Of a stretch of 64,000 bases of DNA, positions 43,487 through 52,759 are shown in pieces. The stretch is from Paenibacillus sp. 1011MAR3C5. GTDB taxonomy: Bacteria > Bacillota > Bacilli > Paenibacillales > Paenibacillaceae. Positions within the stretch are counted from its first letter, which is position 1; every line of letters starts with the position of its first letter. The stretch spans positions 620,001 to 684,000 of the forward strand of contig NZ_QZCF01000003.1 in assembly GCF_003591485.1 (NCBI RefSeq), in the 5' to 3' direction. Position numbers and translations under genes: made by a program. The notes beneath the pieces were generated by a model, which saw only the letters and a program-made list of their open reading frames with translations, ran no database searches and was not told where the DNA came from.

Positions 43487-44533
43487 ATGAGCAAGACAAA
43501 CATAAGAAGCGGTTCCGGCAAGGATAAAAGCAGTGCAGGCCATTCGAAGCCTCATCATCATGAAGATCATTCGCATAACCATGAGCATAATCATTCACAC
43601 TCGCATAATCACTCGCATAATCACTCGCATAGCCATTCGCATGCGCACGGACACCATCATCATGGCCCGAACAATAAAGCAGGGCTGCTGATTGCGTTAA
43701 TAATTACAGCTACCATCATGGTCCTGGAGTTTGTCGGAGGGCTCGTCACCAATTCTTTGGCGCTGCTGTCGGACTCGGGCCATATGCTAAGCGATGCAGG
43801 GGCGCTAGCGCTTAGTCTGGTCGCTATGTGGTTTGCGGCCAAGCCTGCTTCACCTAACAAAACATATGGTTTTTACCGGTTTGAGATACTCGCGGCTTTG
43901 TTGAATGGCGTAACCTTGTTCGTCATAGCCGGATTTATTGTAGCGGAAGCGATCGAGCGGTTCCAGGATCCGCCAACGGTCGCCAGCGGCTCCATGATGA
44001 TCATTGCGAGCATCGGATTGCTTGCCAATCTGGCCAGCGCCTGGACCTTGATGCGCAAAGGCGACGTGCACGGCAATTTGAATGTACGCAGCGCATACCT
44101 GCATGTATTGGGTGACGCGCTTGGGTCTGCAGGCGCGATTATCGCTGGCTTGCTGATGATGCTGTTCAATTGGTATATCGCCGATCCAATCATTAGCGTT
44201 ATTGTCGCTTTGCTCATATTGAAAAGCGCCTGGGGCATCATCAGATCCACCATTCATATTCTAATGGAAGGAACGCCGATTACGATTGATGCGGACAGAG
44301 TGAAGAAAGTGCTGCTTGGCATCAGCGGGGTTAAGGACGTTCATGATCTCCATATCTGGACGATTACGTCCGGATTGGACTCGCTCTCGTGCCATGTGCT
44401 GATTGAGGATAGCGCCAGCAGCCAATCGGTCTTGCAAGAGGCTGTTCGCCGAATCGAGCAAGAGTTCCAAATCCAGCATACGACCATCCAGGTAGAGAAA
44501 TCCCATCTCCAGCATGCCGAGTTAAAAGTGTAG
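43487..44533 (+). CDS. czcD: CDF-family zinc/cobalt/cadmium exporter
   Basis: Cation diffusion facilitator that exchanges cytoplasmic Zn2+ (or Co2+, Cd2+) for protons. 348 residues: a His-rich N-terminal tail (about 20-60, mostly HSHNH repeats) probably buffers metal, six helices follow, with metal sites SLALLSDSGHMLSDAG (HxxxD) in helix 2 and HVLGDALGS (HxxxD) in helix 5, and a C-terminal cytoplasmic domain with VHDLHIW. AAGGGAGG precedes ATG 43487. Under its own promoter/operator and likely repressed by the adjacent ArsR-family sensor. Confidence 0.94.
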   Translation: MSKTNIRSGSGKDKSSAGHSKPHHHEDHSHNHEHNHSHSHNHSHNHSHSHSHAHGHHHHGPNNKAGLLIALIITATIMVLEFVGGLVTNSLALLSDSGHMLSDAGALALSLVAMWFAAKPASPNKTYGFYRFEILAALLNGVTLFVIAGFIVAEAIERFQDPPTVASGSMMIIASIGLLANLASAWTLMRKGDVHGNLNVRSAYLHVLGDALGSAGAIIAGLLMMLFNWYIADPIISVIVALLILKSAWGIIRSTIHILMEGTPITIDADRVKKVLLGISGVKDVHDLHIWTITSGLDSLSCHVLIEDSASSQSVLQEAVRRIEQEFQIQHTTIQVEKSHLQHAELKV

Positions 44534-44665
44534 CCGCTTGGAGGCGGTTCTAGGAGAGAACAGACACAGTGTTGGAAATCGCATAATTGCAACCTAGGAG
44601 AATTAACGTTGCTACGCACCACTAATCGCGCCAAAAGGGTGAGGGCACATGCGGAGTGATGGACA

Positions 44666-44712
44666 AAAGGGCAGTTCCTGGTCGCCAGCGACTTGGAACT
44701 GCCCTTTGTTCG
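44666..44712. terminator. bidirectional hairpin between convergent genes
   Basis: Perfect 13-bp stem AAAGGGCAGTTCC / GGAACTGCCCTTT with a 16-base loop between the exporter and the minus-strand ABC-2 permease. Short A and T runs flank it on both sides. The remaining 44534-44771 shows no gene. Confidence 0.7.
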
Positions 44713-44771
44713 AGCCATAGCGTACGGCTGATTACCTCCGTACGGCATGCCAGCTATCGGCCATGATGTAA

Positions 44772-45893
44772 TTACCTTGCAGCCGCAATTGATTTGGAGC
44801 GGTAGATTTGCGAGCCGAGGAGGAAGCAGACGACTCCCCAGATGGCCATGATACTCATGCCCAGCCAGAAGCTGCTGGAAAACACGCCGTTCGCATAGAT
44901 GAGTCCGTCGCGCAAGCCGTCTACGAAGTAGGTGAGCGGCAGCATCTTTGGAACAGGCTGCAGCCATTCCGGCAACGACTCCAGCGGGAAGAAGACGCCG
45001 CTTAAGAACATCATCAGCATGCTGGATATATTGGCAACGCCCATGTAAGCCTCCATCGTTTTGCTGAAGGAGGAGAATAAGTAGCCCATCGCATTGAAGA
45101 CGAGCGCACCGACAAAAAAGGCAATCGCAAGGCTGGCGATATTAATATGCAGATTCGCGCCAAAGGCAAACACCCCAACCAGACCGAGAATAACTACCTG
45201 TATGATCCCAAGCATCAAGCGGACAATCATGCCCGCAAGCCCGAACAGCCCCATCTTCGCTGGTGTCATTCGCAGCCGCTTCAGCAGCCCGCGCTTGCGC
45301 ATATCGACCAGCTCGACCATTCCGAACAGACCGCCTTGAGCCAAGGACAGCCCAATCATGCCAGTCATCAGGAAGTCCTGATAGTTGGTGTCGTCAGATG
45401 CCGAAGTGATGGAGTCCATGCTGATGGTATATGTAGCTGTAGCGCCAACAGCCGCTAGATTCGCCTGCTGGATGAATCGGTCCAGTATGCCGGATATCGC
45501 CTGTGTCGTTGCGCTGCCCTCGCGCTCGCGATTGACGATTAACCCGACCTCGGATACCCCCTCTGTCTCCGGGAGGACGATCAAGGCGTCGATATCTTTG
45601 TTTTCGACCCATTCCCGGCCTTGCTCCAGTGTAATTGGCGCCTCTTCCTTCATCTCGAATACCGGGATCTGCTGTAATTGAGAGAGCAGCATGCTGGAAG
45701 ATGCATTCGGCACGGGATCGGCGACGGCAATCGCAGCCTTGAAGCTGCTACTGGAGCCATTGCCTCCGAATATAATCATGAATAAGACCATTAGGATAAT
45801 AGGGAAAAAGATATTCCAAAACCATACCTGCTTCTCCCTGAACATCATCTTCAGCTGTGCGGTGAACATACTGGCGAATTGCTTGGCGGCCAT
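44772..45893 (-). CDS. ABC-2 type exporter permease (DrrB/YhfF-like)
   Basis: Membrane subunit of 373 residues: one N-terminal helix (about 22-44), a large extracytoplasmic region to about 170, then five helices, the standard ABC-2 layout (residues GLSLAQGGLFGMVELVDMRKRGLLKRLRMTP mark the coupling region). Four bases after the ATPase gene, it surely forms a complex with it. Such pairs export drugs, antibiotics or lipids; the substrate is unknown. Confidence 0.92.
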   Translation of the reverse strand: MAAKQFASMFTAQLKMMFREKQVWFWNIFFPIILMVLFMIIFGGNGSSSSFKAAIAVADPVPNASSSMLLSQLQQIPVFEMKEEAPITLEQGREWVENKDIDALIVLPETEGVSEVGLIVNREREGSATTQAISGILDRFIQQANLAAVGATATYTISMDSITSASDDTNYQDFLMTGMIGLSLAQGGLFGMVELVDMRKRGLLKRLRMTPAKMGLFGLAGMIVRLMLGIIQVVILGLVGVFAFGANLHINIASLAIAFFVGALVFNAMGYLFSSFSKTMEAYMGVANISSMLMMFLSGVFFPLESLPEWLQPVPKMLPLTYFVDGLRDGLIYANGVFSSSFWLGMSIMAIWGVVCFLLGSQIYRSKSIAAAR

Positions 45894-45897
45894 AGCC

Positions 45898-46827
45898 TTA
45901 ATCCCTCCATTCCTTGCCTGTGAAGGCGATGAATACGTCCTCCAGGCTTAATTCACGAATTGAGATTTGCTCGACGCGGTAACCGCGGTCTTTTGTAAAC
46001 CCGAACAGTTCATATAACGTTTCTTCCGGCTTGGTTGTCCATAGCTGCAGGGTGTCGTCCTCCAATTGGGTGCGAACGACCGCGTGATGCGCACGCGCTA
46101 CATCTTCGGCTGCGGCAGCTGCCGCAGTGCCGTCCAGGAAGGACAGCCGCACTTCGCGTTCCTTGGTCAAGCTGTCTATTAAGGCGGCAGGCGTATCGAG
46201 CGCCACTATTTTTCCTTGGTCGACGATGCAGACTCGATCGCTGAGCTTCTCCGCTTCCTCCATATAATGAGTGGTAAGAATCGTCGTTTTGCCGATTTTC
46301 TTTAGTTTCAGGATGATATCCCAAATGTTGCGGCGCGCCTGAGGATCAAGTCCGGTTGTCGGCTCATCCAGGAAGATGATCTGCGGGTCGTTCACCATAG
46401 CCAGACCGATTGCCAGCCGCTGCTGCTGGCCGCCGGACAGCTTCCTGACATGCCGGTTCCGTTGCTCAGTTAGGTTGATCATCTCCATCACTTCAGCGGC
46501 AGATCGGGACTTCGGGTAGAAGGTGGCGAACAGCTCCAAGTTTTCCTCGACGGTAAGCAGGTCGAATATGGCGCTGGACTGCGGCTGCACACCAATATTG
46601 TATTTGATCTGCTCGGCATTCCTGTCCCAGCTTTTGTCTCCGAATTTGATAACGCCGGTATCCGGGGGCAGCAAGCCTTCAATCATTTCCAATGTCGTCG
46701 TTTTGCCGGCTCCATTCGGTCCGATAATCGTAAATACCTCGCCGGGCTCGACGGAGAAGCTGATGCTCTCTACGGCCCTGACGTCGCCGAATGTCTTGCG
46801 CAGGTTCTGGACTTCCAATACGGGCAT
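45898..46827 (-). CDS. ABC-2 exporter ATPase (DrrA type)
   Basis: Nucleotide-binding subunit of 309 residues. Walker A IGPNGAGKTTT, Q loop, signature LSGGQQQRLAIGLAM, Walker B IIFLDEPTTGLD and the H-loop TTHYMEEAEKL are all intact; the C-terminal 90 residues are the extension usual in DrrA-type proteins. First gene of a two-gene minus-strand operon with the ABC-2 permease. Divergent from the EamA transporter gene. Confidence 0.95.
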   Translation of the reverse strand: MPVLEVQNLRKTFGDVRAVESISFSVEPGEVFTIIGPNGAGKTTTLEMIEGLLPPDTGVIKFGDKSWDRNAEQIKYNIGVQPQSSAIFDLLTVEENLELFATFYPKSRSAAEVMEMINLTEQRNRHVRKLSGGQQQRLAIGLAMVNDPQIIFLDEPTTGLDPQARRNIWDIILKLKKIGKTTILTTHYMEEAEKLSDRVCIVDQGKIVALDTPAALIDSLTKEREVRLSFLDGTAAAAAAEDVARAHHAVVRTQLEDDTLQLWTTKPEETLYELFGFTKDRGYRVEQISIRELSLEDVFIAFTGKEWRD

Positions 46828-47050
46828 GTGGTCAATCTCTCCTTTTTCAGCATAGTGTGTCTTCTCTTTATTGTAGCGCTGTCATAAAGCGGGCGCCCAG
46901 CGTCCAGAGCCTGCACTTCTCTCGGTCTCTAGACGGATATCGCAGGGGAGACAGTAGGAATCTCTCTCCTTTCAATGCTATGATTAGGAGTGTTCTGCCA
47001 TTCGCAGTACGACATCAATTGTCATCTTAGTGGAAGGAGCAGCAATCATC

Positions 47051-47980
47051 ATGTGGATCACATTTTCCATCTTTGCGGCAATCAGCTTTGGCATCCGGGG
47101 CATTCTCTATCACTGGACCAGCCAGAAGCCGCTTAATCGCAATGCACTGCTGTGCGGAACGTTCGCCATGGGAGCGCTGGTCAACTTGGTCATCTCGATC
47201 GCGACTTCATCCTCTTGGTCACTTGCTTGTCTGATCGGTATCCAGATGGGGCTGTTCTCCTTTGGCGGCAATGCCAGCATGTTCAAGGGCTTTGCGGTGG
47301 GGAAGGCATCATTGGTCGCGGTACTGACCTCACTGCCTTCTGTCGTCGTCGTGATCATGGCTTATTTCCTATGGAATGAAAAGCTTCATCTCATGCAGCT
47401 CATCGCCTTTGTTGTTATCGTGGGCGGCGTGCTTCTCGTCCGGTACTCCAACGACTTGTCGCTGAGAGACTTGAAGGGAGCGCAGTGGGGCATATTGGCA
47501 ACACTTCTGTTCGCGGGCAACGACCTGTCCGGCAAATGGTCCACGATGATGGGAGCAGAGCTATATCCCAGCATGTTCATGCTGTTCACGACGGGGGCAA
47601 TCTGCTTTGGCCTGTGGTGGCTGAAAGACCGGAGGGCAGAAGCGACGATGGCGGCGGCGCAGATTGCGGCAGCCTCCGAATCAGCGGCTCAAGCGAGCGG
47701 CGGTGTTATGAAGTCCGCAAGGGCTTCCCGCTGGAGCGATTCCCGAACGTTCCTGATCGGCATGGCGGTCGGCACAACGAATACGCTTGGCATGATGCTG
47801 ATTATAACGGCGTTCGGCCTGGGAAAGGCGGGTTTGGTATCGGCTGTCGTCGCGCTGAATGTGCTGATCGTGCTTTTATATACCCGTTTTATCGTCAAAG
47901 ATAAGTTTACGCGCACTGAAATCGCAGGCATTGTGTTGTCGTTCCTCGGAATTCTATTCATGCGGCTATTCGGCGCTTGA
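47051..47980 (+). CDS. EamA/DMT-family transporter
   Basis: Ten-helix drug/metabolite-type transporter of 309 residues made of two EamA repeats. The first helix starts at the N terminus (WITFSIFAAISFGIRG); the second repeat begins near residue 140 (GILATLLFAGNDLSGKW). A hydrophilic Ala-rich loop of about 40 residues (RRAEATMAAAQIAAASES) sits between the repeats' halves, longer than usual. ATG 47051 with AAGGAG eleven bases upstream; a GTG at 47030 is in frame but precedes that site. Substrate unknown. Monocistronic. Confidence 0.85.
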   Translation: MWITFSIFAAISFGIRGILYHWTSQKPLNRNALLCGTFAMGALVNLVISIATSSSWSLACLIGIQMGLFSFGGNASMFKGFAVGKASLVAVLTSLPSVVVVIMAYFLWNEKLHLMQLIAFVVIVGGVLLVRYSNDLSLRDLKGAQWGILATLLFAGNDLSGKWSTMMGAELYPSMFMLFTTGAICFGLWWLKDRRAEATMAAAQIAAASESAAQASGGVMKSARASRWSDSRTFLIGMAVGTTNTLGMMLIITAFGLGKAGLVSAVVALNVLIVLLYTRFIVKDKFTRTEIAGIVLSFLGILFMRLFGA

Positions 47981-47999
47981 GCACTCCATACATAGAAAA

Positions 48000-48046
48000 T
48001 TGAAACCGGCCTATTAATCTGTATAATTAAACTATTGAATAGTTTA
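48000..48046 (+). promoter_or_regulatory. promoter and palindromic operator of the heterodimeric ABC exporter
   Basis: -35 TTGAAA (48000-48005), 16-bp spacer, -10 TATAAT (48022-48027), then a perfect 19-bp palindrome TAAACTATTGAATAGTTTA (48028-48046) covering the expected start site. This is the placement of a repressor operator (MarR or similar class). No such regulator gene is adjacent. Confidence 0.65.
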
Positions 48047-48080
48047 CGACTAAAGTTTTATAGGGAGATGAGCCGGAAGC

Positions 48081-49814
48081 ATGTTGAAGCTGTTTCGTTT
48101 TCTTAAGCCCTATCGCATGGCCATTGCACTGGTCATGGCACTTATTCTGCTGCAGTCGCTCGCAGAGCTGTATTTGCCAACCTTGATGGCGGATATCGTC
48201 AATGATGGTGTCGTAAAGGGAGACACCTCCTTTATCTGGCGTATGGGCGGGTATATGATGGGTGTGACAATCATCGGCACGGTCGTCGCCGTGCTGGCAA
48301 GCCTCTATGCTTCGCGCATTGCATCGGGGTTTGGCCGTATTGTCAGAGGGAAGGTTTTTTCGCATGTCGAGAGCTTCTCCATGCACGAATTCGACAAGAT
48401 TGGGACAGCCTCGCTTATTACGCGAACGACCAATGACATTAACCAGGTGCAGCAAGTATTGATGATGATGCTCCGCTTGATGGTGATGGCCCCGATGATG
48501 TGTATTGGCGGCATCATTATGGCATTGTACAAGGATGCTCAGCTCACGCTGGTGCTTCTTGTCGCCCTGCCGGTGCTGGCAGGCGCAATCTGGCTGATTA
48601 CTTCCAAGGGACTGCCGTATTTCAAGGCCATTCAGAAGAAGCTCGACCGGCTTAATCTGGTGCTGCGCGAAGGCTTAACCGGCATTCGCGTTATCCGTTC
48701 CTTCAACCGGACGAAGCATGAGAAGGGCCGATTCGAGGAAGCGAACCGCGATCTGATGAATACCGCAGTCAAGGTCAATCAGATCATGGCGGTCATGATG
48801 CCTGTTATGATGCTCATAATGAATCTATCGACGATCGCCATCGTCTGGTTTGGCGGCTGGCGTATCGATAGCGGCGCGATGGGCGTTGGCGATCTGATGG
48901 CGTTCATTCAATACGCGATGCAAATCATGTTCTCTCTTCTGATGTTCTCCATGATCTTCGTCATGGTGCCGAGGGCTTCTGCATCCGCTGTCCGGATTGG
49001 CGAGGTGCTGGAGCTTCAGCCATCTGTGACCGATTCGCACGGAGCGGCGCCAGCTTCCCGTGATGTATCCACAGGAGTGGTGGAATTTGATAACGTCTCG
49101 TTCAGCTATCCGGGTGCGGAGCGTCCGGCGCTGTCGGATATCAGCTTCCGTGCATTGCCGGGCGAAGTAACGGCCATTATTGGCGGGACGGGCTCGGGAA
49201 AGAGCACGCTGATCCATCTCATTCCGAGATTTTTTGATGCGGCGGCAGGTTCGGTTCAAATCGGGGGGACGGACGTCAGAAGTTTGACGCAGGAACAATT
49301 AAGAAAACATATTGCATTGGTTCCACAGAAGGCGGTATTGTTCTCCGGCTCGGTGCAGGACAATATCCGTTATGGCAAAGAGGATGCAACGGACGAGGAA
49401 ATCCGTCAAGCTGCCGGGACGGCGCAGGCACTTGACTTTGTCGAGTCTATGCCGGAGGGCTTCGAATCCGTTCTCGCGCAAGGCGGGACGAATCTGTCCG
49501 GTGGGCAAAAGCAGCGATTGTCCATCGCCCGTGCTTTGGTGCGCAAGCCGAATATTTATTTGTTCGATGACAGCTTCTCTGCGCTTGATTACAAGACCGA
49601 TGCCAAGCTGCGGGCAGCGCTTAAGGAAGTGACTACGGATGCAGCTGTCCTGATCGTCGCCCAGCGGGTCAGCACCGTAATGGACGCTGACCGGATCATC
49701 GTCTTGGACGAGGGCCGGATTACAGGTATCGGAACTCACAGGGAGCTGATGGAGGGCAGCGAGGTATATCGTGAGATCGTGGCGTCGCAGCTGTCAGAGG
49801 AGGAGAGCGCATGA
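48081..49814 (+). CDS. heterodimeric ABC exporter subunit 1 (degenerate catalytic site)
   Basis: Half-transporter of 577 residues: six helices (to about 310) and a nucleotide-binding domain. Walker A IGGTGSGKST and signature LSGGQKQRLSIARAL are canonical, but Walker B reads YLFDDSFSALD with Asp where the catalytic Glu should be, the known signature of the catalytically weak half of heterodimeric exporters (TM287/288, BmrCD). ATGA overlap with the second half indicates one complex. Role: multidrug or lipid/peptide export. Confidence 0.94.
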   Translation: MLKLFRFLKPYRMAIALVMALILLQSLAELYLPTLMADIVNDGVVKGDTSFIWRMGGYMMGVTIIGTVVAVLASLYASRIASGFGRIVRGKVFSHVESFSMHEFDKIGTASLITRTTNDINQVQQVLMMMLRLMVMAPMMCIGGIIMALYKDAQLTLVLLVALPVLAGAIWLITSKGLPYFKAIQKKLDRLNLVLREGLTGIRVIRSFNRTKHEKGRFEEANRDLMNTAVKVNQIMAVMMPVMMLIMNLSTIAIVWFGGWRIDSGAMGVGDLMAFIQYAMQIMFSLLMFSMIFVMVPRASASAVRIGEVLELQPSVTDSHGAAPASRDVSTGVVEFDNVSFSYPGAERPALSDISFRALPGEVTAIIGGTGSGKSTLIHLIPRFFDAAAGSVQIGGTDVRSLTQEQLRKHIALVPQKAVLFSGSVQDNIRYGKEDATDEEIRQAAGTAQALDFVESMPEGFESVLAQGGTNLSGGQKQRLSIARALVRKPNIYLFDDSFSALDYKTDAKLRAALKEVTTDAAVLIVAQRVSTVMDADRIIVLDEGRITGIGTHRELMEGSEVYREIVASQLSEEESA

Positions 49815-51709
49815 GCGAGCATACGCAGAGCAAAGGCCGCAGGCAGCAAGGTCCGGGCGGCGGCCCGAAACCGATGGGATTTGGTCCTGGCGGCCCCGGC
49901 ATGATGCCAGGGCAAAAGCCCAAGCAGTTCAAAGCGTCTTTCAAGAGGCTGACGGGGTATTTGAAGCCGTTCCGAATGCAGCTGATTCTAGTATTGGCGG
50001 CGGCTATCCTCAGCACGGTCTTTTCTATATTCAGTCCGAAAATATTGGGACAAGCGACCGATGAGCTATTCAACGGACTAATGGACAAGGTAAAAGGAAT
50101 TCCGGGCGCGGCTATTGATTTTGAGACCATCGCGTTCATTCTGGCTCTTCTGGCGGGGCTTTATGTCATCAGCTCGATATTCGCTTTTTTCCAGCAATAC
50201 CTGATGGCAGGTGTAGCTCAGAAGGTAGTGTACCGTCTGCGGAATGAAGTGAACGAGAAGCTGGGGAAGCTTCCGCTCAAGTTTTTTGATGCCAGATCGA
50301 ACGGAGATATATTAAGCCGCGTCGTCAATGATGTGGACAATATCAGCAACACCCTCCAGCAAAGCTTGACCCAGATCATTACTTCTGTCGTGACGCTTGT
50401 CGGTGTCATCATTATGATGCTTACGATCAGCCCGCTGCTGACGTTAATTCTGGTGCTGACCTTGCCGCTCAGCTTTATCGTCATTGCGATGGTAGCCAAG
50501 CGATCCCAACGGTACTTCAAAAGCCAGCAGGCAGAGCTTGGGGAGCTGAACGGCCACGTAGAAGAAATGTATACGGGGCATACCATCGTCAAGGCTTTTG
50601 GCCGTGAGCGCCAATCGATTGAGCAGTTCGAAAGTATTAACGAGCGCCTCTATCAATCAAGCTGGCGCGCACAGTTCATATCCGGCATTATTATGCCGCT
50701 TATGAATCTGATCGGCAATATCGGCTATGTGTTCATCTGCGTAGTCGGCGGTGTGCTGGTGACACGGCAGACGATTACGGTCGGCGATATTCAGGCATTC
50801 ATCCAATATGCCCGCCAATTCACGATGCCAATTACGCAAACGGCGAATATCGCAAACATTATTCAATCGACGATTGCATCCGCCGAGCGCGTCTTCGAGC
50901 TGCTCGATGAAGAGGAGGAGTCTCCGGAGCCGGCTCAACCTGTGGTGTTGTCCTCGCCTAAAGGCGATGTGGCATTCCGCGGCGTCCAGTTCGGCTACAA
51001 GGAAGGCGCGCTGTTAATTGAAAATATGGATATAGCCGTCAGGAGCGGACAGACGGTTGCCATTGTTGGCCCGACCGGCGCTGGCAAGACGACCCTCGTC
51101 AACCTGCTGATGCGCTTCTATGAAGTGAACGACGGCATGATTACGATCGACGGACGCAATATTCGCGAGATGGAGCGGGGCAGCCTGCGAAGTCTGTTCG
51201 GCATGGTGCTCCAGGATACCTGGCTATTCAATGGCACGATCAAGGACAACATCGCGTACGGACGTGCGTCGGCTACAGAATCTGAGGTTGTCGATGCGGC
51301 AATGGCCGCCCATGCCGACCACTTCATACGTACGCTGCCGGACGGTTACGATACGGTGCTGAACGAGGAAGCCTCCAATATATCGCAAGGGCAAAAGCAG
51401 CTTCTGACGATTGCGCGGGCTATTCTGGCCGATCCTCCAATTCTCATTCTGGATGAAGCAACCAGCAGCGTCGATACGCGTACGGAACTGCAAATTCAGC
51501 AGGCGATGCAGCATCTGATGGCGGGACGGACCAGCTTCGTTATTGCCCACAGGCTGTCGACGATTCGTGACGCAGATCTCATCCTGGTCATGGACAAAGG
51601 CTCTGTCATCGAGCAGGGCACGCATGAATCGCTGCTATCGCAAGGCGGCTTCTATGCCGATCTGTACAATAGCCAGTTCACGGCAACGAACAAGTTAACC
51701 GCAGGTTAA
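49811..51709 (+). CDS. heterodimeric ABC exporter subunit 2 (catalytic site intact)
   Basis: Half-transporter of 632 residues. A flexible Gly/Pro/Met-rich N-terminal tail (about 1-40) precedes the first helix. The nucleotide-binding domain has Walker A GPTGAGKTT and a normal Walker B ILILDEATSSVD, but its signature is ISQGQKQLLTIARA instead of LSGGQ. Together with subunit 1 this gives one complete and one degenerate ATP site, as is typical for the class. A large terminator follows. Confidence 0.94.
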   Translation: MSEHTQSKGRRQQGPGGGPKPMGFGPGGPGMMPGQKPKQFKASFKRLTGYLKPFRMQLILVLAAAILSTVFSIFSPKILGQATDELFNGLMDKVKGIPGAAIDFETIAFILALLAGLYVISSIFAFFQQYLMAGVAQKVVYRLRNEVNEKLGKLPLKFFDARSNGDILSRVVNDVDNISNTLQQSLTQIITSVVTLVGVIIMMLTISPLLTLILVLTLPLSFIVIAMVAKRSQRYFKSQQAELGELNGHVEEMYTGHTIVKAFGRERQSIEQFESINERLYQSSWRAQFISGIIMPLMNLIGNIGYVFICVVGGVLVTRQTITVGDIQAFIQYARQFTMPITQTANIANIIQSTIASAERVFELLDEEEESPEPAQPVVLSSPKGDVAFRGVQFGYKEGALLIENMDIAVRSGQTVAIVGPTGAGKTTLVNLLMRFYEVNDGMITIDGRNIREMERGSLRSLFGMVLQDTWLFNGTIKDNIAYGRASATESEVVDAAMAAHADHFIRTLPDGYDTVLNEEASNISQGQKQLLTIARAILADPPILILDEATSSVDTRTELQIQQAMQHLMAGRTSFVIAHRLSTIRDADLILVMDKGSVIEQGTHESLLSQGGFYADLYNSQFTATNKLTAG

Positions 51710-51725
51710 TCGGATTGATTTAGGG

Positions 51726-51778
51726 GGCCATCTTGAAATGGCGGCATCATGCCGCCTGCTCAAGATGGCCTCTTTGCT
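51726..51778 (+). terminator. two-tier terminator hairpin after the ABC exporter
   Basis: Outer stem GGCCATCTTGA / TCAAGATGGCC (11 pairs) and inner stem GGCGGC / GCCGCC with an ATCAT loop, followed by TCTTTGCTTT. Confidence 0.8.
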
Positions 51779-52186
51779 TTGAAGATCCGCCTATAGTCCT
51801 TCGGCAATGGCTGCTTGTCTGGAGCTGTTTTTTTGCGTGTAATGACCCTCATATGAATGATTAAGAGGAAGAAGCTAGTTTTTGCGGACCGCAAGCGGAC
51901 TTTCGGAAAATAGCAATTGACCACAAAATCGAGGGATTGTTATGGTTATGTACAACCCGAACCTCTTGAGAATAGCAATCTAGCGGCGCAAAGCACGGAT
52001 GGTCAACTCATATGTGAAGAAGCTGTAAAACAAAGCGAAGTGAATAAGGCGAAATTGGCAATTTTACTAACATTAATTTTTAAATTATTAAAAACAGGAA
52101 CGTTGAATCCGATAAATATACAGATCATTCCTGTTTTATATCAATAATTTAACAATTAATCGAGGAAGGAGCATGTTAAGAGATTC
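51771..52186. other. gene-free stretch with one AT-rich hairpin
   Basis: No convincing gene. A 76-codon frame starting at a TTG (51917) lacks a ribosome site and ends inside a hairpin. That hairpin, AAAACAGGAA (52091-52100) with TTCCTGTTTT (52128-52137), is perfect over 10 bp and could be a terminator. The segment is markedly AT-rich after 52030. It should also hold the promoter of the next gene, but I see no clear -35/-10 pair. Confidence 0.5.
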
Positions 52187-52759
52187 ATGTTCAAGGAAGT
52201 GGAGAATGAGCTGGAACTGGCTATGTTTAACGGCATATGGACAACCGTATGGAGAGAGAAAGGCTACGAGTTGGAGTTTGCGGATCATGCTCTGGACAAA
52301 TATCTTATTCTGACAACGGAAGGATATGGAGGAGGTACGGCTGAGATTAAGCCATACGACATTGCTCTAAGTCCCATTAACGAAATCGCGCCTTTCCACG
52401 ACCATCCAAAGGTGCAATCGGCAGCCGGAGCAGTAGCGGAGATTGATAAGATCGCATTGCTCAAGATGTACAGAAGCAAAGGCACGATGCTGTCAGACAT
52501 TCTGTCAGCCGCCGTATACTGTGCGGAGAAGAGAGAGATGAAATATTTTGTTTCCTTGCTGGAGCCAGTCTTTCTGCGTGCGCTTAGAATTACATTTAAG
52601 GTGCCGCTAGAGAAAGTAGGAGAGAAAGTATTTTACAAAGGTGACTATGTCGTTCCTGTATTGTTTCATATGGAAGACATATACCGTCATAAGGAAAATT
52701 ACGATTGGCTAAGTTATCCTACGCTATTAACTTTTGAGGAACGGGTGAATGTTAGATGA
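52187..52759 (+). CDS. unrecognised cytoplasmic protein coupled to an MCP-like gene
   Basis: Protein of 190 residues with no domain I can name, no signal peptide and no membrane helix. Notable segments are a Gly-rich [15 protein letters not shown], an [11 protein letters not shown] with two His, and a helical [35 protein letters not shown] (52163-52170) is 16 bases from ATG 52187, rather far; the better-spaced ATG at 52173 opens a different frame. An in-frame stop lies just upstream, so no earlier start exists. Its stop overlaps the next start (ATGA), tying its expression to the receptor-like gene, perhaps as its accessory or signal protein. Confidence 0.75.
   Translation: MFKEVENELELAMFNGIWTTVWREKGYELEFADHALDKYLILTTEGYGGGTAEIKPYDIALSPINEIAPFHDHPKVQSAAGAVAEIDKIALLKMYRSKGTMLSDILSAAVYCAEKREMKYFVSLLEPVFLRALRITFKVPLEKVGEKVFYKGDYVVPVLFHMEDIYRHKENYDWLSYPTLLTFEERVNVR

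Noticed and set aside
44341..44967. Long minus-strand frame overlapping the czcD end and the ABC-2 permease end
   Set aside because: It is antisense or out of frame to two well supported genes and shows no protein-like composition.
51917..52147. 76-codon open frame between the ABC exporter and the unknown protein gene
   Set aside because: TTG start with no ribosome site, spans a terminator-like hairpin, and has no recognisable family.
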